Positions 55,746-64,000 of a stretch of 64,000 bases of DNA are shown here, one piece after another (the first letter of the stretch is position 1; each line of letters begins with the position of its first letter). The notes under the pieces were generated by a model. The model had not been told where the DNA came from. It worked only from the letters and a program-made list of their open reading frames with translations, and did not search any database. Position numbers and translations under genes: made by a program. The stretch is from Ureaplasma sp. (lineage in GTDB: Bacteria; Bacillota_I; Bacilli_A; Mycoplasmatales; Mycoplasmoidaceae). Location of the stretch: NCBI GenBank assembly GCA_020024775.1, contig JAHHTF010000001.1, positions 1 through 64,000 on the forward strand, read 5' to 3'.

Positions 55746-56772
55746 CACTATCTTCAGGGTTATTATAAATCTTTTCTAATTGATTTGTAATATACTCTAA
55801 GATTCCTTTGATTTGTTTTAAGTCTCATCTAGTTGGTCCTACAACTGAGATTTGGTGAGATTGGTTTTTGATATTTAATTTAGCTGTGGCAATTGAAATT
55901 GGTAAGTCATCTTTGTGTTCAATAATAATCTTTTGGTTTTTATATGTTTTATCTAAATTGTGTTTGATTTGATCTCAAATTGTTCCGTTTTCAATTAGTT
56001 CAATAATTTGTTTTAGTTTATTGTGATCTTGGAACTCTGGATTATTAAAGATAGAACTTACTCCTACAATTTTTTTGTTTTCATTTGATTGAGCATGATA
56101 ATTAAATAATCTCATAATAATTTCTTGTGTGATGTATTCAAACTCAAGAACTTCTTTCTTGATGATTGGTTCAATCTCTCTTAGTTTATCTTGGATGTCA
56201 CAGAATTTTACTCCAATTAAATATTGGTTAAAAATTCTAATACATACTTCAACATCTTTTAGTTGTTGCACATTAAAGTAGTTGATTAGTGTTTTAGAAA
56301 TGTTTGCAGAACTTGATACCAAAATAATTAGTGCTTGTTTAGCATCTAATTGCACTAAACTAATTTGCCTTAAGTTTTCATCATTTTGATTGATGTTACT
56401 TGATAATGAAACTAAACCTGTGATTTCATTAATTAGGTTTAATGATTCATTAATAACTTGTTCTGCATTTGCTTGTCTTTTTTCAAAAATCATTTTTAGT
56501 TTGTTGATGATTTCTTTATCAACAACTGGAACTAAAATGTTTTTATCATAGTATTTATAACCTTCAATAGATGGAACTCTACCAGATGATGTATGAGTTT
56601 TTTCTAAGAAATTAAGATCTTCTAATTTAGCCATTTCAATTCTAATAGTTTGAGGTGACACCTCAGGCATATATTTTTCAACAATGATTTTAGATCCAAC
56701 TGGTTTTGAAGTCTTATTGTATTCTTCAATAATTGATTTAAGAAGTTTTTCTTGTCTAGTTGTTACTTTCAT
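55723..56772 (-). CDS. hrcA: Heat-inducible transcription repressor HrcA
   Basis: A 349-residue repressor. N-terminal winged helix: RQEKLLKSIIEEYNKTSKPVGSK with the recognition part SPQTIRIEMAKLE, then SSGRVPSIEGYKYY, the HrcA signature. The C-terminal part is a GAF-like dimerisation domain with a VVGPTRWDLKQIKGILEYI ending. It binds CIRCE. An ATG 15 bp upstream lacks a ribosome binding site, whereas AAGGTG lies 6 nt before this one. It overlaps the upstream membrane-protein gene by 17 bp. Confidence 0.95.
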
Positions 56773-57433
56773 GGTCAACACCTTCATATAATGATTTCAA
56801 AATGTTTTTCATTTTAATTTTGATTAAGATTTCAGCAACTCCTGTGAATGAATCAATATTAGCACCTTTGAAATTATCTAGAAACTTTGCATTCAATCTG
56901 ATGTTTGAATTAAAAGTATTTGCATCTAATAGCATCACTTGTTTTTCATCTTTGTATAATCAAAAACCATTTTCTGATTTTTTTGTTTGGTAGTTATCAT
57001 TTAATTTAATAATGAAATAACCAACATCATCTAATCCAATGTTTTCAATTTTGATACTTTGAAACTTATAAAAGAATAAAGTATAGATTTCAATTTTCTT
57101 CTGGTTACTAAAGTTACTTTTAAAAGTATTTGATATTAATCGATAGTTTTTAATTGGTGTAATGAAACTTGCACAAATACCAATAACTATTAAAATAACT
57201 CCAACTACAATTAATGAAATCATAATTGGTAATTGGTTATCTTTTTGGAAGAATGCTCCAGCTAAGATTAAGATTAAACCAACTATACAAAAAACTCCAA
57301 TGATAATAAAACCGATTAATCTATTTCGGTCAATTGATGCTTGAAGTTTTTCGTTTTTTATTAATCCTTTTAGCTTTTTCTCTAGTGATTGATGATTGAT
57401 ACTTTTAATATCATTTTCTAATATTTCTGTCAT
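56756..57433 (-). CDS. Two-TM membrane protein, unknown
   Basis: A 225-residue protein with a charged N-terminus, two hydrophobic helices (about 40-64 and 70-94) and a cytoplasmic C-terminal domain of beta-rich character (KFQSIKIENIGLDDVGYFII). No family recognised. It is the promoter-proximal gene of the hrcA-dxs operon; TAGGAGAA is its ribosome binding site, and TATAAT (57464-57469, minus strand) its -10. Confidence 0.8.
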
Positions 57434-57489
57434 CTGTTCTCCTATTGATTTATATTAGTAATTATTATAACATATTAAATAAGTGATAA

Positions 57490-57516
57490 TTAGCACACTA
57501 ATAACTATATTGCTAA
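57490..57516. promoter_or_regulatory. CIRCE element between hrcA and dnaJ operons
   Basis: TTAGCACAC, nine bases, then TATTGCTAA: 8 of 9 and 7 of 9 matches to CIRCE. It overlaps the -35 region of the dnaJ promoter (TATAAT at 57525-57530) and also abuts the -35 region of the divergent hrcA promoter, so HrcA could control both, including its own gene. Confidence 0.85.
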
Positions 57517-57564
57517 AATTATGTTATAATATATTAATCATTTTGTTTTTTAAAAGGAGGAATA

Positions 57565-58686
57565 ATGTCAAAAAGAGATTACTATGAAGTCTTGGGTGTT
57601 GCTAAAACTGTAACTCCTGATGAAATTAAAAAAGCATATCGTGTACTTGCTAAAAAGTACCATCCAGACGTAAATAAAGAACCAGGTGCTGAAGAACGTT
57701 TCAAAGAAATCAATGAAGCTAATGAAGTTTTATCTGATCCACAAAAAAGAGCTCAATATGATAGATTTGGACATGCTGGTCCACAAGGTGGATTTGGCCA
57801 AGGAGGATTCTCTGGTTTCTCTGGAAACTTTGAAGATATTTTCTCAGAGTTCTTTGGTGGATTCTCTGGCTTTGGTGGTGGTTCATCACAAGAAGAAGAT
57901 TCAGATATTCAATTAGCAATTACATTAACATTCTATGAAGCACTAAAAGGTACATCAAAAAAAGTTACTTATAAAAGAAATACTAGTTGTTCAGCTTGTG
58001 ATGGAACAGGAGATGCTAATAAAGCTCATCCATTAACATGTACAGCTTGTAATGGTAGAGGATATGTAATTAAACAACAACAAACAATGTTTGGAATCCA
58101 AAGAATGCAAACTGAATGTAACGTTTGTGATGGTAGAGGAGTAAAAGTTGCTAATCCTTGTAAAACTTGTAAAGGAAAAGGAACTCAACCTGAAACAGTT
58201 ACATTAACAGTTACTATTCCACAAGGTGTTGATCATGGTGAAGTATTAACAGTAACAGGAAAAGGAAACAAAACTATTCGTGATACTGGAAACCTATATC
58301 TTCATATCCAAGTTGGTCAATCAAAATATTTTGAAAGACACAATATGGATTTATACACCATTGCATATATTGACCCAATCTTAGCAATCGTTGGTGGCCA
58401 ACAAGAAGTTATTACTCCATGAGGTCCTGTTCAATTCACAGTTCCTTCAGGTATTGAACAAGATAAAAAAATCAAAATCCTTGGTTATGGTGTTAAGAAA
58501 CCAAATAAACAAAATCTTTTTGCTAAAGCTGCAGGTGATTTGTTTGTTGTAATTAAATTAGCAAAACCAGACTATACACAAGATCAAATCAAACAACTAC
58601 AAGAACTATTAAACAAAAATAATAAATATGTTAAAGATTACTTAGATGATGTTAAGAAAGAGGTGGCTAAAAATGAACAAAAATAA
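57565..58686 (+). CDS. dnaJ: Chaperone DnaJ (Hsp40)
   Basis: A 373-residue type I J-protein. The J domain has KKYHPDVNKE with HPD; then the G/F region (GGFGQGGFSGFSGNF), four zinc motifs (CSACDGTG, CTACNGRG, CNVCDGRG, CKTCKGKG), and the C-terminal domain. It delivers substrate to DnaK and stimulates its ATPase. AAAAGGAGG precedes the start. One TGA encodes Trp in the C-terminal domain. grpE starts inside its last 14 bp. Confidence 0.97.
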
Positions 58687-59317
58687 AGATAAAAAAAACA
58701 ATAAAGAATTAGAAGAACCACAAGAAGTTAAAAAAGAAGAAACTTGTGAAAAAGCAAAAGAATTCAAAAAAGAAATCGAATCTCTTAAAAAAGAATTATC
58801 TAGTGAACAAGAAAAAGTAAAGAACTTGCAACATGAAGTTCAAACACTAAAACTTACAATTCAAAAAGCAGATTCTGACTATGTTTCTAAATTACAAGAA
58901 AAACAATTAGAAATGAAAAAAATTCTTGAAGAAAAACAAAAAGAATTAACAATTCTAAATGATGAAAAACTAAATGATTTTAAACACAAATTATACACAA
59001 AAGATATTTTAGAAATGTTAAATACAATTGATAGATTTGAAGCAATTCTAAGATATGAAAGTCCAGATCCAACAATCCAAAATTATATTAATGGATTCAA
59101 GATGTTTTTGGACATGTTCCAAAGATCATTAAACAACATGGGAATCACTAAAGTTGAAATTCCATTAGGGTCAGAACCAGACCACAATAATGCTGAAATT
59201 ACTGATCAAGTTGATAATTCTAATCACAAATCTGGGACAGTTTGTGAAGTGACTGAAAACGCATATAGTTTTAATAACAAAATTATTAAACATGCAAAAG
59301 TTAAAGTATCAAAATAG
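58673..59317 (+). CDS. grpE: Nucleotide exchange factor GrpE
   Basis: A 214-residue protein with a long charged coiled coil (about 15-110) and the GrpE head: LNTIDRFEAILRYE, GFKMFLDMFQRSLNNMGI, then AEITDQVDNSNHKSGTVCEV (the beta-wing motif, usual H-E-A form altered) and VKVSK at the end. It releases ADP from DnaK. The start chosen overlaps dnaJ by 14 bp and has AGAGGTGG upstream. Confidence 0.92.
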   Translation: MNKNKDKKNNKELEEPQEVKKEETCEKAKEFKKEIESLKKELSSEQEKVKNLQHEVQTLKLTIQKADSDYVSKLQEKQLEMKKILEEKQKELTILNDEKLNDFKHKLYTKDILEMLNTIDRFEAILRYESPDPTIQNYINGFKMFLDMFQRSLNNMGITKVEIPLGSEPDHNNAEITDQVDNSNHKSGTVCEVTENAYSFNNKIIKHAKVKVSK

Positions 59318-59373
59318 AGTTTTATATAATAAAATTAAAAGATAAACAATTCAATTATTGGAGGCTATTAAAT

Positions 59374-59607
59374 ATGTCAAGTGGAGCAATTGCTGGATTA
59401 GCTGTAGGGATGGTAATTCTTGGAATTATTATCGGGATAATCATTGGTTTCTTTGTAGCAAGATTAATTACAAAAAAACAAATGAAAAAGAACCCACCTA
59501 TTACAAAAGATACAATTAGAATGTTGTATGCTCAAATTGGTAGAAAACCAACTGAACAACAAGTAAATGACTTATACTATAGAAGTACAAGACCAGCAAG
59601 AAAATAA
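59374..59607 (+). CDS. YneF family (UPF0154) small membrane protein
   Basis: A 77-residue protein with one TM helix (about 7-30) rich in Gly and Ile, then FVARLITKKQMKKNPPI and DTIRMLYAQIGRKPTEQQV, the UPF0154 signature (N-P-P-I then M-x-x-x-Q-G/I-G-x-x-P-S/T). Function unknown; widespread in Firmicutes and mollicutes. TTGGAGG precedes the start; engB follows by 2 bp. Confidence 0.92.
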   Translation: MSSGAIAGLAVGMVILGIIIGIIIGFFVARLITKKQMKKNPPITKDTIRMLYAQIGRKPTEQQVNDLYYRSTRPARK

Positions 59608-59609
59608 TT

Positions 59610-60191
59610 ATGGCTGCTAGTTTTATCAAATCTTGTACCCAACCAAAAGATTTCTATAAAGATAAAAGAAAACAAATCTGTTTTGTTGGGCGTTCTAATG
59701 TAGGGAAGTCCACATTAATTAATGCATTGGCAAATAATGCAAAATTAGCAAAGACTTCTAAAACTCCTGGGAGAACAAGATTAATAAATTTCTTTGATTT
59801 TAATAAGTTTGTTTTAGTTGACTTACCAGGATATGGCTATGCAAAAGCAGATGATAAAACAAGAGAAACAATCTACGAGTTAATTCTTAATTGTTTAAAC
59901 TACAATGAACAATTAGCTTGTGTTGTTCAATTATGCAATATTGAAGTTTTAACAGACGATGACCAAAAGATGTCAATCTTCTTAGAGAAATCACATTTAA
60001 AACATCTTGTTGTGATGACTAAAACTGATAAAGTTGCTAAAAGTACTTTTCACAACAATAAGAAAAAATATTTAGATTTCTTAAAAATAAAAGAGGACCA
60101 AATTATTGATATTTCTTGTAAAACAAGACATAACATTGATAAACTTTTAAATTTATTAGGTGGAATAATTAATAATGAAACAAATAAATAA
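59610..60191 (+). CDS. engB: Ribosome biogenesis GTPase EngB/YsxC
   Basis: A 193-residue small GTPase. G1 GRSNVGKST, G2/G3 KTPGRTRLINFF and LVDLPGYGYAK, G4 TKTDK, and G5 DISCKTRHNI. It acts in 50S assembly. The usual D-x-R loop before G4 reads LCNIEVLTDDD, a small departure. Overlaps valS by 17 bp. Confidence 0.95.
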   Translation: MAASFIKSCTQPKDFYKDKRKQICFVGRSNVGKSTLINALANNAKLAKTSKTPGRTRLINFFDFNKFVLVDLPGYGYAKADDKTRETIYELILNCLNYNEQLACVVQLCNIEVLTDDDQKMSIFLEKSHLKHLVVMTKTDKVAKSTFHNNKKKYLDFLKIKEDQIIDISCKTRHNIDKLLNLLGGIINNETNK

Positions 60192-62778
60192 AAAATACGA
60201 ACATTTAAAAGTTGAACAAGATAAAAATCAATTTTGATATTCTAATAATTTATTTGAGCCAAAGGATTCAAATAAATTTTTTAGTATAGTCTTACCTCCT
60301 CCAAATGTAACAGGTCATTTACATTTAGGACATGCATGGGATGTAAGCTATCAAGATGTATTAATTAGATACAAAAGATTAAATGGTTATAGTGCACTAT
60401 GATTACCAGGAACTGATCATGCTGGGATTGCAACACAAACTAAATTTGATCGTATCTTGTTTGAAACTACTGGGAAAAGAAAAGACGACTTAGGGAAAGA
60501 AAAGTTCTTGTCTGAACTTTGAAATTGAAAACAATCGCAAGCAGATTTCATCCACTCACAATGAGCTAAGATGGGATTATCTTTATCATATAAAAATGAA
60601 AAATTCACCATGGATGAAGATGTTAATCTAGCGGTTAGAAAAGTTTTTGTTGAACTTTATAAAAAAGGATTAATCTATCAAGATAAAAAGATTGTTAATT
60701 GAGATCCACAATTAAAAACAGCTATCTCTAATATTGAAGTTATTTATAAAGAAACATCTAGTAAGATGTATTATTTCAAATATTTTACAGAAAATAAAAA
60801 AGACTTTGTAATTGTTGCTACAACAAGACCTGAGACAATGTTTGGTGATGTTTGTTTAGTAGCGCACCCAACTGATGAAAGATATTTAAAATTCAAAGGT
60901 CAAAAATTCATTAATCCAGCAAATGATGAATTATTAGATTTAGTATTTGATGACTATATTGAAAAAGACTTTGGAACTGGAATCATGAAATGTACTCCAG
61001 CTCATGACTTTAATGATAATGAAATCGCTAAAAGACATCATTTAAAAGTTATCAACATTTTCAATGAAGATGCAACCTTAAATGAATTAGGTAATAAATA
61101 TAAAAACATGGACCGTTTTGAATGTAGAGAAAAATTAGTTTCTGATTTAAAACAAAAAGGTTTATTAGAAAAGATTGAAACAATTACAAATAATGTTGGT
61201 TATTCAGAAAGAACAAACGTAGTGGTTGAACCATACATGTCTAATCAATGATTTGTAAGTATGGATAAGCTAGCTAAAAAAGTTCGTGAAATCCAAAGTT
61301 CAACTAAGAATAAAGTTAACTTTGTTCCAGAAAGATTTAACAAGACTTTATTAAACTGATTAGAAAATATTGAAGATTGATGTATTAGTCGTCAATTATG
61401 ATGAGGACATCAAATTCCAATTTGATATCATAAAAAAACTAATGAAATTTATTGTGAAATAAATCCACCTAAAGATATTGAAAATTGAGTACAAGATGAA
61501 AGTGTATTAGACACTTGATTCTCATCTGGGTTATGACCAATGGTTACAATGAATTGACCAGATACAAAAAATCCAATCTTTAAAAATTACTTTCCATCAG
61601 ATGTATTAGTAACTGGATATGATATTATTTTCTTCTGAGTTTCAAGAATGATGATGTTAACAGAAGAATTCACAGACACTATTCCATTTAAAAATGTTTT
61701 AATCCATGGATTGATTCGTGATGAACAAGGAAGAAAAATGTCTAAATCATTAGGTAATGGTGTAGACCCAATGGATGTAATTGATGAATATGGATGTGAT
61801 TCATTAAGATTATTCTTAACTGCAACTTCATCATTAGGAGAAGATTTATTATTCTCACCAACTAAGATTGCTCACTATTGAAACTTTATTAATAAGTTAT
61901 GAAATGGTTTTAGATTCATTTATGATTTAATTGAAAAACATGAATGAAAAATTAATTTAAAACTAGATCCTAAAAAACTTGATGTAGTTGATAAAGCAAT
62001 CCTTGATAAATTAAATAGTGTTATTGAAAAAGTATCTAAATGTTATGAACAATTTAATTTTGTTGTTGGAACTAAATACTTAGTAGACTTTATCTGAGAT
62101 GAATTTAATAACAACTATTTAGAGTTATGTAAAATCAAAATCAAAAACAATGATTTAGAATGTTTAAATGTTTTAAGTTATGTTTTAAAACAATCAATTA
62201 TTTTATTACACCCGCAAGCTCCATTTGTGACTGAAGAGATTTATTCTCATATGTTTAAAACTAAAGATCAAATTTCCATCATGAATGAAACTTGACCATC
62301 AGTATTATCAATCAAAGATTTTGATAAACAAGCTTATCATAATTTTAGTTTGATATCTGAACTAATCAAGAAGATTAGATTAGAACACCAATTGAAATTC
62401 TCAGATCAAATTCATATTACTGCATTTGATACTGTAAATAACAAAGAAGTTAATACAGGTATTTTCTGTAACTATTATGAAGCTTGAAATACAAGTTTCA
62501 AAGAAATAAAAGATAAAGATACTCAGGTTATTAATTATTTCTTAGACAACATTAAACTAAACTTTTATAAAGCAATCAACAAACAAGATTTATTAGATGG
62601 TTTATTAAAACAACAAAAAACAATTGAGTTTGAATACAACAGGGCTTATAACATGTTACAAAACCAAAACTTTGTAGCAAAAGCATCTGCTGATAAAATT
62701 CAATCTGAAAAAGATAAATTAGAAAAGTACAAAACTCAATTAGATGAAATTAATGAACAAATCAAAAACCTTAAATAA
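60175..62778 (+). CDS. valS: Valyl-tRNA synthetase
   Basis: An 867-residue class Ia synthetase. HIGH-type motif HLHLGHAWD and PGTDHAGIATQ, the CP1 editing domain with ATTRPETMFGD and GTGIMKCTPAHDFND, SSGLWPM, the KMSKS loop GRKMSKSLGNG, the anticodon-binding helical domain, and a C-terminal coiled coil (about 820-867). More than a dozen Trp codons are TGA. The start lies inside engB; no better start exists downstream. Confidence 0.97.
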
Positions 62779-63679
62779 TAAAATTGAAATCATCAAATTA
62801 GTCCCTCGGGGCTTTTGTGATGGGGTTGTTGAGGCCTGAAAAACAACCTTAGATACAATTAATAAATACAAACAAACAAACCAAAAGATTTATATGCTTG
62901 GTTTGTTTGTTCATAATAAACAGTTTGTTAATGAAATCAATAAACAAGGAATCATTTTATTAGACGACTCAAATGTATCAAGATACCAATTGGTTTTAAA
63001 CACAAAGTTTGATAAAGATTCAATCTTAATTTGTTCAGCTCACGGAACTGATCAAAAAACTATTGAATTAGCAAAACAAAAAGGTTTAATTGTTGTTGAT
63101 ACAGTTTGTAAATATGTAACATCAACATCTAATAAAATCAAACAAGATTTAGAATTAGGTTATGAAATTATTTTGATAGGAAAACAAAATCATCCCGAAT
63201 CAGTTTCATATCTAAATGATTATAAAGATATTCATTTTGTTACTTGTATAGATGACTTGAACAATTTAAAACATTTATACAACAAACAAGTATCAGTGTT
63301 TAATCAAACAACATTATCGATTTATGATTTATATGAGTTTTATAAATTTATTAAAGCAAATTTCAATAATGCTAAATTAAACAATGAGATTTGTTTAGCG
63401 ACAGAACAAAGACAAAAAGCTGTTATTGATTTAGTATCTGATATTGATTTATTTTTAGTGGTTGGAGATAAGAAATCAAACAATTCTAATTCATTATTAA
63501 AACTTGGATCTTCAAAAGCTAAACAAGCTTATTTATTAGAATCAAAATCTGATTTTAATATTGATTGATTAACCAATATAAACAAGATAGTAATTACCTC
63601 TGGAGCTAGTACTCCAACATGAATTTTTAATGAAATATATGAGTATATTCTTTCATTAGTTAATAATCAAGAAAAATAG
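62753..63679 (+). CDS. ispH: 4-hydroxy-3-methylbut-2-enyl diphosphate reductase
   Basis: A 308-residue Fe-S enzyme, the last MEP step, giving IPP and DMAPP. Three cluster Cys are present: RGFCDGVVEA, DTVCKYVT and NEICLATEQRQKAV. Substrate residues are in FVHNKQFVNE and NHPES, and the C-terminal SGASTPTWIFNE is the usual GASTP motif. It overlaps valS by 26 bp. With dxs in this window it supports a complete MEP pathway; the middle genes are elsewhere. Confidence 0.94.
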
Positions 63680-63681
63680 AC

Positions 63682-63733
63682 ATTATTTTGCACTAAAAAA
63701 TATTAGGAATAGTGTAAAATAATTTCTTTTTTG
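63682..63733 (+). terminator. Terminator after ispH
   Basis: A 14-bp stem (ATTATTTTGCACTA with TAGTGTAAAATAAT, one G-U pair) followed by TTTCTTTTTT. Confidence 0.9.
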
Positions 63734-63943
63734 TATAATATAAGAGTAATAGACGATAGTTTAAAAATAATAAACTTGTTTGTTACAAAAACATTAACTT
63801 ATTATTTTTAAATATAGTTTTATTATAATCATTTGATATTAAGACATTTTTAATAAAAATATAAAAAAAATGATATTATTATATAAGTAAAATTTAGATT
63901 AAAAATTTATAATTATATATAAAATTACGAAAGGTAAATACAA
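63734..63943 (+). promoter_or_regulatory. Long promoter/leader region of tuf
   Basis: Two -10 candidates are present: TATAAT at 63734-63739 and at 63824-63829. Between them TTTAAAAATAATAA (near 63759) can pair with TTATTATTTTTAAA (near 63799). The first promoter would give a leader of about 200 nt, the second about 110 nt. ACGAAAGG is the ribosome binding site. Confidence 0.5.
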
Positions 63944-64000
63944 ATGGCAAAAGAAGTATTTGATCGTACAAAACCGCACGTTAACATTGGTACTATTGGA
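63944..64000 (+). CDS. tuf: Elongation factor Tu, 5' end only
   Basis: Nineteen codons before the window ends: MAKEVFDRTKPHVNIGTIG, the start of EF-Tu up to the Walker A region. EF-Tu brings aminoacyl-tRNA to the ribosome. Confidence 0.93.
   Translation, partial: MAKEVFDRTKPHVNIGTIG

Noticed and set aside
1..64000. CRISPR array, prophage or complete insertion sequence
   Set aside because: No regularly spaced direct repeats, phage structural genes or full transposase were found.

Overview
The window comes from a mollicute. UGA is read as tryptophan throughout: almost every long gene is cut by in-frame TGA codons, while UGG is rare. The DNA is very AT-rich, genes are tightly packed with many short overlaps, and there are several signal-peptide lipoproteins with a serine-cysteine lipobox. 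The EF-P sequence, the efp-Asp23-nusB order and the presence of dxs and ispH point to the pneumoniae group, perhaps a Malacoplasma-like species; this placement is inference.

Layout. 1-917: an ADP-ribosyltransferase-like lipoprotein gene whose frame is broken at a G8 tract. 1118-4106: rpsF-ssb-rpsR-rplI-dnaB. 4126-11411: a lipoprotein, an ECF S component, gatCAB, a His/Cys-rich small protein, tilS and ung. 11575-16074: a 1499-residue BspA-like leucine-rich-repeat lipoprotein. 16122-20706 (minus): a lipoprotein with a ComEC-type metallo-beta-lactamase domain, then cinA/pncC-hinT-topA. 20947-24375: two further lipoproteins with related signal peptides, one preceded by T17 and the other by a C7 tract. 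24431-30046: a seven-TM protein with a degenerate GGDEF-EAL-like region, recU, a coiled-coil protein, an APC permease, rpmG, secE and nusG.

30039-35331: an unknown protein, a DJ-1-like protein, nrdB-nrdA and a CoaX-like protein. 35425-37294 (minus): an AAA/DUF4143 ATPase whose promoter carries two tandem palindromes, and a small HTH protein that looks like a transposase N-terminus. 37847-44841: tig, a DUF2130 protein, tRNA-Ser(GCU), then efp-asp23-nusB-rsmE-membrane protein-mtaB. 45031-49632: a giant FtsX-type permease. 49640-59317: the heat-shock region, with lon-dnaK and dnaJ-grpE behind CIRCE elements and a divergent membrane protein-hrcA-dxs operon. 59374-63679: yneF, engB, valS and ispH. 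The window ends in the first codons of tuf.

Functional links. The HrcA repressor and two CIRCE operators lie in the same window as the four chaperone/protease genes they should control. dxs sits directly behind hrcA, and ispH closes another operon, so isoprenoid synthesis by the MEP route is likely. The lipoproteins form the accessory, surface-exposed fraction. Several have homopolymer tracts in the coding region or promoter, which suggests contingency control of surface proteins.
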